NCBI RefSeq assembly: GCF_002795425.1
Contig: NZ_PHHA01000006.1
Span: 1 to 64,000, forward strand
DNA from: Conservatibacter flavescens
GTDB lineage: Bacteria; Pseudomonadota; Gammaproteobacteria; Enterobacterales; Pasteurellaceae
DNA: 64,000 bases
Reading direction: 5' to 3'
The position numbers were made by a program, and so were the translations under genes. The notes beneath the pieces are model-generated. The model had not been told where the DNA came from. It saw nothing but the letters and a program-made list of their open reading frames with translations, and made no database searches. Below, one piece after another: positions 50,555-61,309 of this stretch. Each line of letters begins with the position of its first letter. Within the stretch, counting starts at the first letter, position 1.

Positions 50555-50679
50555 AATTCAAATCATGTTCAAAAGTACTTCAAGATTCTCTCAGTTTAAC
50601 GGAATTTTGTAAAAATAGCATTTTGAAAATATACGATTATGTTAAAATTAGTCATATATTTTTTATTTGGAGAACACAA

Positions 50680-52107
50680 ATGGCTCAATATTCTGCCCAA
50701 TTTCCTCAAGCAAGCGTACTTGTCTTAGGGGATGTCATGTTAGATCGTTATTGGTTTGGCGCAACTAATCGTATTTCACCTGAAGCGCCTGTTCCTGTAG
50801 TACGTGTCCAAAATAATGAAGAGCGAGCTGGCGGAGCGGCAAACGTTGCGATGAATATTGCTGCCCTAAATGTCCCTGTACAACTGCTTGGTTTTACGGG
50901 TAAAGATGAAGCGGGGGTAGCATTAAATACGCTTCTTTCTGGGCATAATATTCATTGTGATTTTGTGCAACTCGATAGCCACCCAACAATTACTAAATTA
51001 CGCATTTTATCCCGTCATCAACAGTTACTACGCCTTGATTTTGAAGAAGGTTTCCAACAAATTGATGGCACTAATTTGCTCAATAAACTGAAAAGTGCGG
51101 TCAAAAATTATAAAGCTTTAATCTTATCTGATTACGGTAAGGGCACATTAGCTCACGTGCAAAGCATGATTCAAATCGCACGAGCAGCAAACATTCCCGT
51201 ACTTATCGATCCTAAGGGAACGGATTTTGAGCGTTATCGAGGCGCCACCTTACTTACACCAAATTTATCTGAATTTGAAGCCGTCGTTGGACAATGCAAT
51301 TCAGAAGAAGAACTCATTGAGAAAGGATTAAAACTCATTGCAGATTTTGATTTAGAAGCTTTATTAGTCACACGATCAGAAAAAGGAATGACTTTGCTTC
51401 GTCCAAATCAAGCGGCTTATCATTTGCCCACAGAAGCCAAAGAAGTCTTTGATGTCACGGGGGCTGGCGATACCGTTATCAGTGTCCTAGCAACCGCCCT
51501 CGCTGATGGTCGCTCCTTTGAAGAGGCCTGTTATTTGTCTAATGTGGCTGCGGGCATTGTTGTGGGTAAACTCGGAACCTCTACCGTTTCTACTGTCGAG
51601 CTAGAAAATGCTATTCATGGAAGAACTGAAACCGGTTTTGGCATCATGACAAAAGATGCGCTCAAAAGTGCGGTCAAATTAGCAAAAGATCGTGGGGAAA
51701 AAATCGTGATGACCAATGGGTGTTTTGATATATTGCATCCAGGCCATGTTTCTTATCTTGAAAATGCACGTAAACTCGGCGATCGTCTTATTGTCGCAGT
51801 AAATACCGACGATTCAATTAAACGTTTAAAAGGTGAATCTCGCCCTATTAACGACTTAGCCGCGAGAATGGCTGTATTAGCTGGACTTGCTTCCGTTGAC
51901 TGGCTTATTGCTTTCGATGAAGATACGCCACAACAGCTAATCGCTGAAATTTTGCCTGATTTGCTCGTTAAAGGCGGCGACTACCAACCAGAAGAGATTG
52001 CAGGAAGCAAAGAAGTATGGGCAAACGGAGGAGAAGTTAAAGTACTCAACTTTGAAAACGGTTGTTCAACCAGCAATATTATCAAAAAAATTCAAACCTT
52101 GCGCTAA
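50680..52107 (+). CDS. hldE: Bifunctional heptose kinase/adenylyltransferase HldE
   Basis: A 475-residue fusion for ADP-heptose synthesis needed for the LPS inner core. The N-terminal PfkB kinase has [25 protein letters not shown] and [15 protein letters not shown]. The C-terminal nucleotidyltransferase has the HxGH motif in [18 protein letters not shown] start it at ATG 50680 (MAQYSAQFP), which has TTGGAGAACAC upstream. Two AAGTGCGGT signals lie inside (near 51092 and 51666), the second near the domain junction. Confidence 0.97.
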   Translation: MAQYSAQFPQASVLVLGDVMLDRYWFGATNRISPEAPVPVVRVQNNEERAGGAANVAMNIAALNVPVQLLGFTGKDEAGVALNTLLSGHNIHCDFVQLDSHPTITKLRILSRHQQLLRLDFEEGFQQIDGTNLLNKLKSAVKNYKALILSDYGKGTLAHVQSMIQIARAANIPVLIDPKGTDFERYRGATLLTPNLSEFEAVVGQCNSEEELIEKGLKLIADFDLEALLVTRSEKGMTLLRPNQAAYHLPTEAKEVFDVTGAGDTVISVLATALADGRSFEEACYLSNVAAGIVVGKLGTSTVSTVELENAIHGRTETGFGIMTKDALKSAVKLAKDRGEKIVMTNGCFDILHPGHVSYLENARKLGDRLIVAVNTDDSIKRLKGESRPINDLAARMAVLAGLASVDWLIAFDEDTPQQLIAEILPDLLVKGGDYQPEEIAGSKEVWANGGEVKVLNFENGCSTSNIIKKIQTLR

Positions 52108-52123
52108 GCCTGCCATTTAAACA

Positions 52124-52158
52124 AGTAATATTAGGGTAAACCATTCCCTAATATTACT
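52124..52158. terminator. Long perfect hairpin between convergent hldE and fadR
   Basis: AGTAATATTAGGG/CCCTAATATTACT pair over 13 bases with a 9-base loop between hldE (+) and fadR (-). It has no strong T run but is the only structure in the gap and is symmetric for both strands. Confidence 0.65.
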
Positions 52159-52172
52159 GCTATTTAAACAAA

Positions 52173-52895
52173 TTAACTTGCTAGATCTTCTAAAATATTT
52201 TGTTGCATCGCTGCCCAAATCACACCACTATCTTTACCATATTGACGAATTGTTGGTATCACTTCCTGCAGCTGTTGAGTTTCACATAAGCTTTTGAGGT
52301 TTTGATAAAATGCGAGGGCTAACTTTTTCGCTTCAATGCTTGAGAAATAAACCACCCCAACGCGCATATAAAGACTTCTAAAGCTATTCAACACCAAACC
52401 ATAAATCGGGTTATCCGCTGCAAAAGCTAATTTACGGAAAATATCATAGTCAAACGATACAAACGTCTCAGCGGAATCCGTCAAATTCGGGAGGTTTTCA
52501 AATAGGGCGAGAGACTCTTGTTTTGCCACTTTAAACGCTTTCGGAATATAAATAGTCGCAATATTAGTACGAGCTGACAAAATATTCGCAATCAAACTGG
52601 GTACTCGTGTTTCATCAAGCTTAACGATTGATTCAATGATATTCACGCCGGAAGTTTCCCAGATATCATTCACTCTCGTTGGCTTACCATGTTGTATACT
52701 CAACCAACCATCTCTTGCAAGTCGCTGTAATACCTCACGTAGGGTCGTACGTGTCACACCGATTTTTTCTGCAAGTTCTCGCTCAGCCGGTAAATCTGAG
52801 CCTGGTGGAAAATAATTATTCCAAATGCTCCTAACAATATATTCTTCTGCTAAAGCAGCTGGACTTTGTGCTTTTAAAATCGGTTGATTGTTCAT
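52173..52895 (-). CDS. fadR: Fatty acid metabolism regulator FadR
   Basis: A 240-residue GntR-family regulator. The N-terminal winged helix has [36 protein letters not shown] and the C-terminal domain binds long-chain acyl-CoA in E. coli. Divergence from nhaB, followed by dsbB, is the same as in E. coli, which supports the call over other GntR members. It would activate unsaturated fatty acid synthesis genes. Confidence 0.95.
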   Translation of the reverse strand: MNNQPILKAQSPAALAEEYIVRSIWNNYFPPGSDLPAERELAEKIGVTRTTLREVLQRLARDGWLSIQHGKPTRVNDIWETSGVNIIESIVKLDETRVPSLIANILSARTNIATIYIPKAFKVAKQESLALFENLPNLTDSAETFVSFDYDIFRKLAFAADNPIYGLVLNSFRSLYMRVGVVYFSSIEAKKLALAFYQNLKSLCETQQLQEVIPTIRQYGKDSGVIWAAMQQNILEDLAS

Positions 52896-53019
52896 ATTTT
52901 GAGTACCATTACTAAAGTTAATTTGATCTAGCTTACAAAATAAATATTTTCCTATTATCGTTCAATATATTTTATATTACAATCGCATAAGTTATTTTTA
53001 TTGTAAAAGGATAAAAGTT

Positions 53020-54558
53020 ATGAGCATTGCGCAAGCATTTTTTAAAAATTTTTTAGGAAAAAGCCCTGATTGGTACAAGCTCGCCATTATTATTTTCTTG
53101 GTGCTAAATCCCATTCTGTTCTTTTTTATCAGCCCCTTTGTCGCCGGTTGGGTACTTGTTGCAGAATTTATTTTTACTCTTGCTATGGCATTAAAATGTT
53201 ACCCCTTACAACCTGGTGGTTTACTTGCTATCGAGGCTGTACTGATTGGCATGACCTCTCCTGAGCATGTTAAACAAGAAATTATGGCAAACTTTGAAGT
53301 CATTTTATTATTAATGTTCATGGTCGCTGGTATTTATTTTATGAAGCAACTCTTGCTTTATATGTTTACTAAATTGCTATTAGGCATTCGTTCTAAAATT
53401 ATTTTGTCCCTTTCTTTTTGTGTAAGCGCAGCTTTTCTTTCTGCTTTCCTTGATGCCTTAACCGTTGTCGCGGTAATAATCAGTGTGGGCATGGGATTTT
53501 ACGGCGTTTATCATAAAGTGGCTTCTGGCAATAACTTTGATGATTCCACCGACATTACTAACGACGAAAAAATCGCCAACAATAAAGCCACATTAGAACA
53601 ATTTCGCCGTTTTCTGCGTAACTTAATGATGCATGCGGGGGTGGGAACAGCACTCGGCGGCGTGATGACCATGGTTGGAGAACCGCAAAATCTGATTATC
53701 GCAGAACAAGCCGGCTGGGATTTTAAAGAGTTCTTCTTTCGAGTGTTACCCGTCAGTTTACCCGTCTTTATTTGTGGCATAATCACATGTGTATTACTTG
53801 AGAAAATAAAGTATTTTGATTATGGCGCTAAATTACCACGTAAAGTTTGGGCTGTGTTAGCACGTTTTGATCGCGTTCAAGAACAAAAAATGACCAAACA
53901 AGAACAGCTCAAATTAATTGTACAAGCGCTCATTGGAATCTGGTTAGTGATCGGTTTAGCCTTCCATTTAGCCGCAGTCGGTTTAATCGGATTAACGGTA
54001 ATCATTCTTTGTACCTCTTTTTGTGGCGTTACCTCTGAACACGCGGTGGGGCGTGCATTCCAAGAGGCATTACCTTTTACCGCACTATTAGTCGTATTTT
54101 TCTCTATTGTTGCAGTCATTATTGATCAACAACTTTTCGCCCCAATTATCAGCTTTGTACTGGCAGCCAGCGAAAGTACCCAACTTATGCTCTTTTATAT
54201 CTTCAACGGATTATTATCGTCCATCTCTGACAATGTATTCGTCGGAACGGTATATATTAATGAAGCTAAAGCAGCGTTAAATTCAGGAGTGATTTCAAGA
54301 GAACAATTTGATCTGCTTGCTGTAGCAATTAATACCGGTACAAACTTACCTTCAGTGGCAACACCAAATGGTCAAGCGGCATTCCTGTTCTTACTTACTT
54401 CGTCATTAGCACCACTTATCCGATTATCCTATGGCAAAATGGTCTATATGGCATTACCGTATACAATTGTGTTATCCTTAGTGGGTTTATTTGCGGTTGA
54501 ATTTATTTTACCTTCTGCAACACAATGGTTAGCGAGTGTTGGTTTAATCGCCATGTAA
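53020..54558 (+). CDS. nhaB: Na+/H+ antiporter NhaB
   Basis: A 512-residue inner-membrane antiporter with about twelve membrane segments. Typical NhaB sequences are [16 protein letters not shown] at the N-terminus, [20 protein letters not shown] and [20 protein letters not shown] 53020 has AAAAGGATAAAAG before it. It exports sodium and helps pH balance. It is 16 bases upstream of dsbB, as in E. coli. Confidence 0.97.
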   Translation: MSIAQAFFKNFLGKSPDWYKLAIIIFLVLNPILFFFISPFVAGWVLVAEFIFTLAMALKCYPLQPGGLLAIEAVLIGMTSPEHVKQEIMANFEVILLLMFMVAGIYFMKQLLLYMFTKLLLGIRSKIILSLSFCVSAAFLSAFLDALTVVAVIISVGMGFYGVYHKVASGNNFDDSTDITNDEKIANNKATLEQFRRFLRNLMMHAGVGTALGGVMTMVGEPQNLIIAEQAGWDFKEFFFRVLPVSLPVFICGIITCVLLEKIKYFDYGAKLPRKVWAVLARFDRVQEQKMTKQEQLKLIVQALIGIWLVIGLAFHLAAVGLIGLTVIILCTSFCGVTSEHAVGRAFQEALPFTALLVVFFSIVAVIIDQQLFAPIISFVLAASESTQLMLFYIFNGLLSSISDNVFVGTVYINEAKAALNSGVISREQFDLLAVAINTGTNLPSVATPNGQAAFLFLLTSSLAPLIRLSYGKMVYMALPYTIVLSLVGLFAVEFILPSATQWLASVGLIAM

Positions 54559-54574
54559 TCGAAAAGGATAAATC

Positions 54575-55108
54575 ATGTTAAAAATGCTAAAAGCCCTATC
54601 AGTACAACGCACCGGCTGGTTTTTATTGGTGCTGTCAGGGGTATTATTAGAACTTACCGCGCTCTATTTCCAATACGGTATGCAATTACAGCCTTGTGTC
54701 ATGTGTATTTATGAACGTGTCGCACTCTTTGGCATTATTGTTGCGGGATTAATCGGGATGATCGCCCCTCGCTTTTTTATTATCCGCTTCTTTGCGTTAA
54801 TCATCGGGCTGGCTTGTGCGATCAAAGGCGTGCTTTTAGCATTAACTCATGTCGATTACCAAATGAATCCTGCCCCCTGGAAACAATGTTCAATATTTGC
54901 CGAATTTCCAGAAACCTTGCCATTAGATAAATGGCTGCCTGTACTTTTCCAACCTACGGGATCATGCAGTGAAATTTCATGGGAGTTTTTAGGGATTACT
55001 ATGGCGCAATGGCTTGTCGTTATCTTCGCCTTTTATAGCTTATTGTTACTGCTTGTCCTGATTAGCCAAGTACACAAAAGCCGGACACAACGACGTTTAT
55101 TTAATTAA
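54575..55108 (+). CDS. dsbB: Disulfide bond formation protein DsbB
   Basis: A 177-residue inner-membrane protein with four membrane segments that reoxidises DsbA using quinones. The first cysteine pair is QPCVMCIYERVALFG and the second pair lies in KQCSIF and TGSCSE in the periplasmic loop. It follows nhaB closely and is ended by a strong terminator at 55125-55160. Confidence 0.96.
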   Translation: MLKMLKALSVQRTGWFLLVLSGVLLELTALYFQYGMQLQPCVMCIYERVALFGIIVAGLIGMIAPRFFIIRFFALIIGLACAIKGVLLALTHVDYQMNPAPWKQCSIFAEFPETLPLDKWLPVLFQPTGSCSEISWEFLGITMAQWLVVIFAFYSLLLLLVLISQVHKSRTQRRLFN

Positions 55109-55124
55109 TGGGAACACTATGTTC

Positions 55125-55160
55125 AAATCCTCTCTCGGTAACGAGAGAGGATTTCTTTTT
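55125..55160 (+). terminator. Rho-independent terminator of dsbB
   Basis: AAATCCTCTCTCG and CGAGAGAGGATTT form a perfect 13-bp stem with loop GTAA, followed by TTTCTTTTT-type sequence. It is the strongest intrinsic terminator seen in this window. Confidence 0.9.
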
Positions 55161-55172
55161 CAAGAGGAAAAT

Positions 55173-55892
55173 ATGTCTATTATTGGTCCATATATTAATG
55201 CAATTGTCATTATATTAGGTGCGCTCATTGGTGGCGCATTAGGTGGCAAACTGCCAGAACGTCTACGAACAAATTTAACCCTTGTTTTTGGTCTTTGTTC
55301 TATGGCGATGGGAATTAGTATGATTGCCAATGTGGCACAAATGCCCGCAATGATTTTAGCCATTTTACTGGGTACGATCATGGGTGAAGTGATCCTACTA
55401 GAAAACGGGATTAACCGCCTTGCGACTTCTGCTAGAGGACTGATTGAAAAAGTGCTGCCGCCCAAAGCAGGTATCTCTCAAGAAGAGTTTTTACGCCAGT
55501 TTGTCGCAATTATGATCCTTTTCTCATTTAGTGGCACGGGGATTTTTGGTGCGATGAATGAGGGCATGACGGGGAATCCGAGTATTTTAATCGTCAAATC
55601 TTTCTTAGACTTTTTCTCAGCCATTATTTTTGCGACTACTTTAGGCTATGCTATTGCCACCATCTTTATTCCACAAACTTTAGTTCAAGTGCTTTTAGCT
55701 TACGGCGCTGTACTGATTATTCCGTTCACCACACCAGAAATGAAAGCGGATTTTGCCGCCACAGGCGGTGTGCTGATGGTCGCGACAGGTTTACGTATCT
55801 GTGGCATAAAAATGTTTCATGTCGCCAATATGCTACCGGCACTATTTTTAGCAATGCCAATTTCAGCATTATGGGCCACTATTTTTAGCTAA
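55173..55892 (+). CDS. DUF554 family membrane protein (YdfK/YqgA-like)
   Basis: A 239-residue inner-membrane protein with about six or seven hydrophobic segments. GPYINAIVIILGALIGGALGG at the start and FSGTGIFGAMNEGMTGNPSIL in the centre match DUF554 (YqgA/YdfK). The function is unknown. I start it at ATG 55173, which has AGAGGAAAAT upstream; the open frame further upstream runs through the dsbB terminator. An uptake signal follows the gene near 55912. Confidence 0.85.
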   Translation: MSIIGPYINAIVIILGALIGGALGGKLPERLRTNLTLVFGLCSMAMGISMIANVAQMPAMILAILLGTIMGEVILLENGINRLATSARGLIEKVLPPKAGISQEEFLRQFVAIMILFSFSGTGIFGAMNEGMTGNPSILIVKSFLDFFSAIIFATTLGYAIATIFIPQTLVQVLLAYGAVLIIPFTTPEMKADFAATGGVLMVATGLRICGIKMFHVANMLPALFLAMPISALWATIFS

Positions 55893-55942
55893 AAATCCCA
55901 AAAAACAAACCGCACTTTACTTTATTGAATGGAGCCAATCTA

Positions 55943-58174
55943 ATGCATAATGTAAAACACTTTGCACAACGCTATGTCAACTGGGTAATCAAACTTGGGC
56001 GTGTACGTTTTTCCCTATTAGGCTTGGCTGTTTTGGCTGTATTCGCATTATTAGTACAAGGATTATTAAGTTTTGCTTTTGTGGGGCGCATTTATTGGCT
56101 TGATGTTATTCGTTCCATTGCCTTTGGTTTAATTTCAGCGCCCTTTGTGATTTACTTTTTTACCTTATTAGTCGAAAAACTCGAACGCTCCCGCCTACGA
56201 TTAGCCGATACCAACACCCAACTCAATGCCAATATTATTGAAATCAATAAAATCCAAAAGGAAGTTGAACAAAAAGCGGAGTTTTTACGCTCCTTTATTG
56301 ACGCCTCTCCCGATTTAGTTTTTTATCGTTCGGACACGGGCAAATTTCTTGGGTGCAACCGCGCCATGGAGCTACTCACTGGCAAACGAGAGCAAGAGTT
56401 ATTACAACTCAGCCCGAAAGATCTTTTCTCACAAGATGCCGCCGAATATATGGCACAAACAGATCGAGAAATTTTACAAACCAACGAAGGGATCACTTAT
56501 GAACAATGGCTAAAATATCCTAATGGGAAATTAGCTTGTTTTGAGATCCGTAAAGTGCCTTATTTTGATGTCGCTACACAGCGTCATTGTATTATGGGGT
56601 TTGGACGGGATGTCACTGAGCGCAAACGCTATTTAGATGTCATTGAAAAAAATAGCCGAGATAAAACAACTTTAATGGCAACAATTAGTCATGAACTGCG
56701 TACCCCTCTAAATGGTATTGTTGGATTAAGCCAAATCCTCTTAGATGGCCCTTTAACCAAAGAACAACGTAATTATTTAAATACGATTCATATTAGTGCC
56801 GTCGGCTTAGGGCATATCTTTAGTGATATTATTGATTTAGAAAAATTAGACACTAGACGAATAGAACTTTTACAGAAAGAAACTGATTTTACCGCCTTTT
56901 TAAATGATATCCACAATATTGCCACGCTAATGGCAGAAGGGAAAAAACTTAAATTTCACATGGAATACCATGCTGCTCTGCCTAATTGGATCATCATCGA
57001 CAGGACAAGATTAAGCCAAATTCTCTGGAACCTGATTAACAATGCCGTGAAATTTACGGCAGAAGGGGAAATTAGACTCCAGATTGAACGCCCGGAACCA
57101 CATACATTACGCTTTATTCTAAAAGATACTGGCATTGGGATTCCACAAAATGAACTCATTAAGATATTTGCCATGTATTACCAAGTAAAAGGCGGACACG
57201 CCAATACAGCAATGGGCAGTGGTATTGGTTTATCCATTTCTAAACGCATTGCTAAACTGATGGGCGGTGATCTCATTGCCGAAAGTGAACTAGGCAAAGG
57301 CTCGACCTTTACTCTCACCATTCAGGCAAAAGAAATCGCGACTCCTCTCACGGCAATCACGCCGAAAGTGAACCTAAATTTACATATTTTGTTAGTGGAA
57401 GATATTGAAGTAAATATTATTGTTGCCAAAAATATCTTAGAAAAACAAGGATATCGCGTTGATATTGCCATGAGTGGAAAAGAAGCTCTCCAACTATTTG
57501 AGCAAAATGATTATGACTTAGTGCTATTAGATATCCAATTACCTGATATGACTGGGTTTGATATTGCTCAACATCTTCGTCAAAAATATGAATCAGGTGA
57601 ATATGACCATCTACCGCCATTAATTGCGTTAACGGCGAATGTGATGCAAAACAAACGAGATTATCAACAACAAGGCATGGATGATGTGTTACGTAAACCA
57701 CTTTCTATGGAATCGTTGAATCAGTGTCTAGTCACCTACTTTGGTGAGACCATTGAACCTACATCGCACCAAGCTAAAACAGACAATGCCCTCAAACACA
57801 CACTCGCAGAACACTTTGATTATGACATGCTCAAAGAATTAGCTGAAATGCTTGGTATTCCTTTCCTGCGTAATAACTTAACATTATTTAAGGCCCATAT
57901 GCCCATGTATCTCGCAGAATTACAACATCAGTACGCCCTCTACCAACATGATACGAGCATGAAAAATACGGTCATCTCTGCTGCGCATAAAATCAAAGGT
58001 GCTGCGGCCTCTGTTGGGTTAAAACGCATTCAACAAATTGCCCAACAAGCTCAAAATGACAGTCACCCTCACTGGGAAAGTCAAATTGGAATATGGATTC
58101 AACAAATTCATACCCATTGGCAGCGCGATGTCGAACAGCTTGATGATTATTTAGTGCAAAATAACGCGTTTTAA
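55943..58174 (+). CDS. arcB: Hybrid sensor kinase ArcB with intact PAS domain
   Basis: A 743-residue inner-membrane kinase that reports respiratory state to ArcA. Two N-terminal membrane segments (about 22-46 and 52-77) are followed by a coiled coil, a PAS domain (about 115-225), the histidine kinase (H250 in TISHELRTPLNG), a receiver (aspartate in DLVLLDIQLPDMTG) and a C-terminal HPt (histidine in SAAHKIKGAAASVG). The PAS domain keeps the two redox cysteines known from E. coli, as C138 (GCNRAM) and C199 (ACFEIRK). It also has an extra C216. H. influenzae ArcB is known to lack the PAS domain. ATG 55943 is preceded by GGAGCC. Confidence 0.96.
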   Translation: MHNVKHFAQRYVNWVIKLGRVRFSLLGLAVLAVFALLVQGLLSFAFVGRIYWLDVIRSIAFGLISAPFVIYFFTLLVEKLERSRLRLADTNTQLNANIIEINKIQKEVEQKAEFLRSFIDASPDLVFYRSDTGKFLGCNRAMELLTGKREQELLQLSPKDLFSQDAAEYMAQTDREILQTNEGITYEQWLKYPNGKLACFEIRKVPYFDVATQRHCIMGFGRDVTERKRYLDVIEKNSRDKTTLMATISHELRTPLNGIVGLSQILLDGPLTKEQRNYLNTIHISAVGLGHIFSDIIDLEKLDTRRIELLQKETDFTAFLNDIHNIATLMAEGKKLKFHMEYHAALPNWIIIDRTRLSQILWNLINNAVKFTAEGEIRLQIERPEPHTLRFILKDTGIGIPQNELIKIFAMYYQVKGGHANTAMGSGIGLSISKRIAKLMGGDLIAESELGKGSTFTLTIQAKEIATPLTAITPKVNLNLHILLVEDIEVNIIVAKNILEKQGYRVDIAMSGKEALQLFEQNDYDLVLLDIQLPDMTGFDIAQHLRQKYESGEYDHLPPLIALTANVMQNKRDYQQQGMDDVLRKPLSMESLNQCLVTYFGETIEPTSHQAKTDNALKHTLAEHFDYDMLKELAEMLGIPFLRNNLTLFKAHMPMYLAELQHQYALYQHDTSMKNTVISAAHKIKGAAASVGLKRIQQIAQQAQNDSHPHWESQIGIWIQQIHTHWQRDVEQLDDYLVQNNAF

Positions 58175-58228
58175 TGATGTAGTGATATAATAGCCATCAA
58201 TTACAACAACCCTAAAAAGGAGATAACC

Positions 58229-59512
58229 ATGCAAATTTATATTTCGTCTCAACCTGCAGACGACGTGTGGGGACAAAATGCCCTTATTAGTTTTACCAAC
58301 AATGTCGCTACGGTGCATGTAAAATGTCAAAATGATCGCCTTTCCTTGCAAAAAGCTGCGCGTAAACTAAGGGGACAAGGGATTAAGAGCGCCCAACTGA
58401 CTGGCAATAACTGGACCTTAGAACAATGCTGGGCATTTTATCAAGGATTTTATACCCCTAAACAAGATTTTGAGATTGAATTTCCTGAATTAGAAGAAAA
58501 CGATGAATTACTCGCGCGTATTCAATGTGGTGATTTCGTGCGTGAAATTATCAATCTACCATCAAGCACTATTACACCGGAAGCGCTAGCACACCGCGCC
58601 GCTGAATTTATTTTAGGTCAAACAGAAGATAAAAGTGCGGTCAGTTTTCACATTATTTCTCGCGAAAACTTACATGAACGAGGCTATCACGGAATTTGGG
58701 AAGTTGGTAAAGGCTCCGCTAATTCCCCTGCTTTATTACAACTGGATTTTAATCCCACAGGCAACCCGAATGCGCCCGTATTAGCGAGCCTAGTAGGTAA
58801 AGGCATTACTTTTGACAGCGGTGGTTATAGTATTAAACCAAGTAATACGATGGATTCTATGCGTGCTGATATGGGCGGAGCGGCATTAGTCACGGGGGCT
58901 TTAGGTTTAGCCATCGCGCGTGGCTTAAATCAACGCGTAAAATTATATTTATGTTGCGCAGAAAATATGGTCAGCAGTAAAGCATTTAAATTAGGTGATA
59001 TTATTCAATATCGTAATGGCGTAAGCGCAGAAATCTTAAATACCGATGCAGAAGGACGCTTAGTATTGGCCGATGGGTTAATTGATGCCGATAAAGATAA
59101 TGCACAGTTCATCATCGATTGTGCAACCCTGACAGGGGCTGCGAAAATAGCAGTAGGCAATGATTACCATTCAGTATTATCAATGGATGATCAGCTAGTC
59201 GCCGATTTATTCGCCTCCGCAAAAGAAGAACAAGAGCCATTTTGGCGTCTACCGTTCGAAGAACTACATCGCGGGCAAATTAGTTCTGGTTTTGCCGATA
59301 TCTCAAACACCGGTTCAGTCCCTGTTGGTGCTGGCGCGAGTACCGCAACTGCATTTTTATCCTATTTTGTCAAAAATTACCAACAACATTGGCTACATAT
59401 CGACTGTTCAGCAACATTCCGTAAATCCGCAAATGAGCTATGGGCCGTTGGTGCTACAGGGCTTGGCGTACAAACATTAGCAAACTTACTTTTAACCAAA
59501 GCAGGGGAATAA
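58229..59512 (+). CDS. pepB: Peptidase B (M17 leucyl aminopeptidase family)
   Basis: A 427-residue cytoplasmic aminopeptidase. The M17 signature [13 protein letters not shown] and the metal-binding [16 protein letters not shown] and [10 protein letters not shown] are present. The shorter, distinct N-terminal domain matches PepB rather than PepA. ATG 58229 has AAAGGAGATAACC upstream. It is one base upstream of ndk, so they are co-transcribed. An uptake signal lies inside near 58633. Confidence 0.95.
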   Translation: MQIYISSQPADDVWGQNALISFTNNVATVHVKCQNDRLSLQKAARKLRGQGIKSAQLTGNNWTLEQCWAFYQGFYTPKQDFEIEFPELEENDELLARIQCGDFVREIINLPSSTITPEALAHRAAEFILGQTEDKSAVSFHIISRENLHERGYHGIWEVGKGSANSPALLQLDFNPTGNPNAPVLASLVGKGITFDSGGYSIKPSNTMDSMRADMGGAALVTGALGLAIARGLNQRVKLYLCCAENMVSSKAFKLGDIIQYRNGVSAEILNTDAEGRLVLADGLIDADKDNAQFIIDCATLTGAAKIAVGNDYHSVLSMDDQLVADLFASAKEEQEPFWRLPFEELHRGQISSGFADISNTGSVPVGAGASTATAFLSYFVKNYQQHWLHIDCSATFRKSANELWAVGATGLGVQTLANLLLTKAGE

Positions 59513-59513
59513 T

Positions 59514-59936
59514 ATGGCGATAGAATACACCTTATCAATCATTAAGCCTGATGCAACAAAGCGTAACCTTATCGGCAAAATATTAAACCGATTTGAAGAG
59601 GCTGGGTTGCGAATCGCGGCCATGAAAATGGTTCACCTCACCCAACAACAAGCAGAGGGCTTTTATGCTGAACACGAAGGTAAAGCATTTTTTGCGGATC
59701 TCGTTGCATTTATGATCTCTGCCCCCGTTGTCGTTTTAGTATTAGAAGGTGAAAGTGCGGTGCAAAATTATCGAGATTTAATCGGTGCGACCAATCCTGA
59801 AGAGGCACGTTCTGGCACAATTCGTCACGATTTTGCTTTAAATTATCGCTATAATTCCGTACATGGTTCAGATAGTCCTGAATCGGCTCAACGTGAAATT
59901 GCCTACTTTTTTGTCGAGCAAGAAATTTTTAAATAA
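59514..59936 (+). CDS. ndk: Nucleoside diphosphate kinase
   Basis: A 140-residue kinase that balances nucleoside triphosphates. The catalytic histidine lies in [16 protein letters not shown], and the opening [18 protein letters not shown] is typical. The start follows the pepB stop by one base. An uptake signal is at about 59753. A perfect hairpin after the gene is shared with ubiF. Confidence 0.98.
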   Translation: MAIEYTLSIIKPDATKRNLIGKILNRFEEAGLRIAAMKMVHLTQQQAEGFYAEHEGKAFFADLVAFMISAPVVVLVLEGESAVQNYRDLIGATNPEEARSGTIRHDFALNYRYNSVHGSDSPESAQREIAYFFVEQEIFK

Positions 59937-59944
59937 TCTATATC

Positions 59945-59969
59945 ATTGGGCGGTAAAACACCGCCCAAT
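59945..59969. terminator. Hairpin between convergent ndk and ubiF
   Basis: ATTGGGCGGT/ACCGCCCAAT form a perfect 10-bp stem with loop AAAAC, eight bases after ndk and before the ubiF stop. Only short T-rich tails follow on each strand. Confidence 0.65.
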
Positions 59970-59995
59970 CTCTCTTATCAATCCCCTACTTTTAC

Positions 59996-61162
59996 TTACA
60001 GTCCTAACGCATATTTTAAGGCTTGTTTTTTCAACGGTGTGATTTTGTCTGCGCCAAATAATAGCAAATTACGCAGCATTTTTAAGGGGAAAATCTCTTC
60101 TTTAAAGCCTTTGTAAAAAATATCCATTCCCGACTGCATGAATAAATTATCCGCTCGGCGCTTATGCTGATAACGATTTAAAACCGCAAAACTCGTTAAA
60201 TCCTCACCGCGCTTTTGTGCTTGCTCAAACACGTCTAATAGCGCCTTCACATCTTTAAATCCAAGATTAACGCCCTGTCCTGCCAATGGATTAATCGTAT
60301 GCGCGGCATCCCCCACTAACACAATTCCCTCTTTAAAATATTGCTGAGCATGACGACGAGTGAGCTCAAAACTCGCACAAGCTTGTACCTGAATACGGCC
60401 CAAACGTTCAGGAAAAGACAACATGATTTCATGGGCTAATTTCTCTTTACTTAAGCCCTTTAATTGTTCGATACGTTGCGGACTGTCATACCATACAAGG
60501 CAAGCCTGTTGTTCAAGCAATGGCAAAAATGCACGTGGCCCACTCGGGAAAAACTGCTGCCATGTAATATCTTGTTGTGGTATCTCGGTATCCACCGTAA
60601 CCAATAAACAAGCTTGGCGATATTGCCACCCCGTCAGTCCAATGCCTGCAATTTGGCGGAATTGGGAATTAGCGCCATCGGCTGCAATCACTAAAGGCGC
60701 CGCATAAACGTCACCATTGTCTAAAAAAATCTGCCAATTCTGACCGCTCTTTTCAACATGAGTTATCTGAGCAAAACAACTTTGGACATGTTGATTAAAT
60801 CCCTGCCATAATCCCCGCTGTATGACATTATTTTCAACCATAAACCCCAACTCAGGCAAATTGAGTTCATGGCTATGAAAAGCCACTGAAAAACCATCAA
60901 CCTCCCAAGTTTCTAACGAACGGTAAGGGCAAACACGCATATCTTCAATATATTGCCATGCATTAAGTTGTTGCAAAAGTTGCACTGAGGAAGCACTAAT
61001 TGCCGATATACGTAAGTCATAAGGTGAATGTGGGTCAAAATCAGGCAGTGGCTTTTGTTCAATGACTAGCACATCCAACCCTTGTTGCCCAAGTCCTGCT
61101 GAACATGCTGCCCCCACCATACCGCCACCAATAACAATCACTTGTTTTTGTTGAATATCCAT
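59996..61162 (-). CDS. ubiF: Ubiquinone biosynthesis FAD monooxygenase (UbiF type)
   Basis: A 388-residue flavoprotein hydroxylase of the UbiH/UbiF/VisC family. The FAD motif is VIVIGGGMVGAACSAGLGQQG, and GDAAHTINPLAGQGVNLGFKDV binds the flavin ribityl group. The stretches DLRISAISASSVQLL, MVENNVIQRGLWQ and the end LKKQALKYALGL are closest to E. coli UbiF, the C6 hydroxylase. VisC/UbiI is the alternative. It is alone, convergent with ndk and divergent from miaB. Confidence 0.9.
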   Translation of the reverse strand: MDIQQKQVIVIGGGMVGAACSAGLGQQGLDVLVIEQKPLPDFDPHSPYDLRISAISASSVQLLQQLNAWQYIEDMRVCPYRSLETWEVDGFSVAFHSHELNLPELGFMVENNVIQRGLWQGFNQHVQSCFAQITHVEKSGQNWQIFLDNGDVYAAPLVIAADGANSQFRQIAGIGLTGWQYRQACLLVTVDTEIPQQDITWQQFFPSGPRAFLPLLEQQACLVWYDSPQRIEQLKGLSKEKLAHEIMLSFPERLGRIQVQACASFELTRRHAQQYFKEGIVLVGDAAHTINPLAGQGVNLGFKDVKALLDVFEQAQKRGEDLTSFAVLNRYQHKRRADNLFMQSGMDIFYKGFKEEIFPLKMLRNLLLFGADKITPLKKQALKYALGL

Positions 61163-61309
61163 AAAAAGCCTTAGATTAGGGTCTGTTAACCTGTGTTGAT
61201 TTTCTGCATTTTACCCCGAATAGGTAAATTAAAAAAGAATTCTAGTCATCTGCCCGACAAGACGGTAAAATAGCCAATCAATTTTTTATTAACTTTTTTA
61301 TTCAGAACT

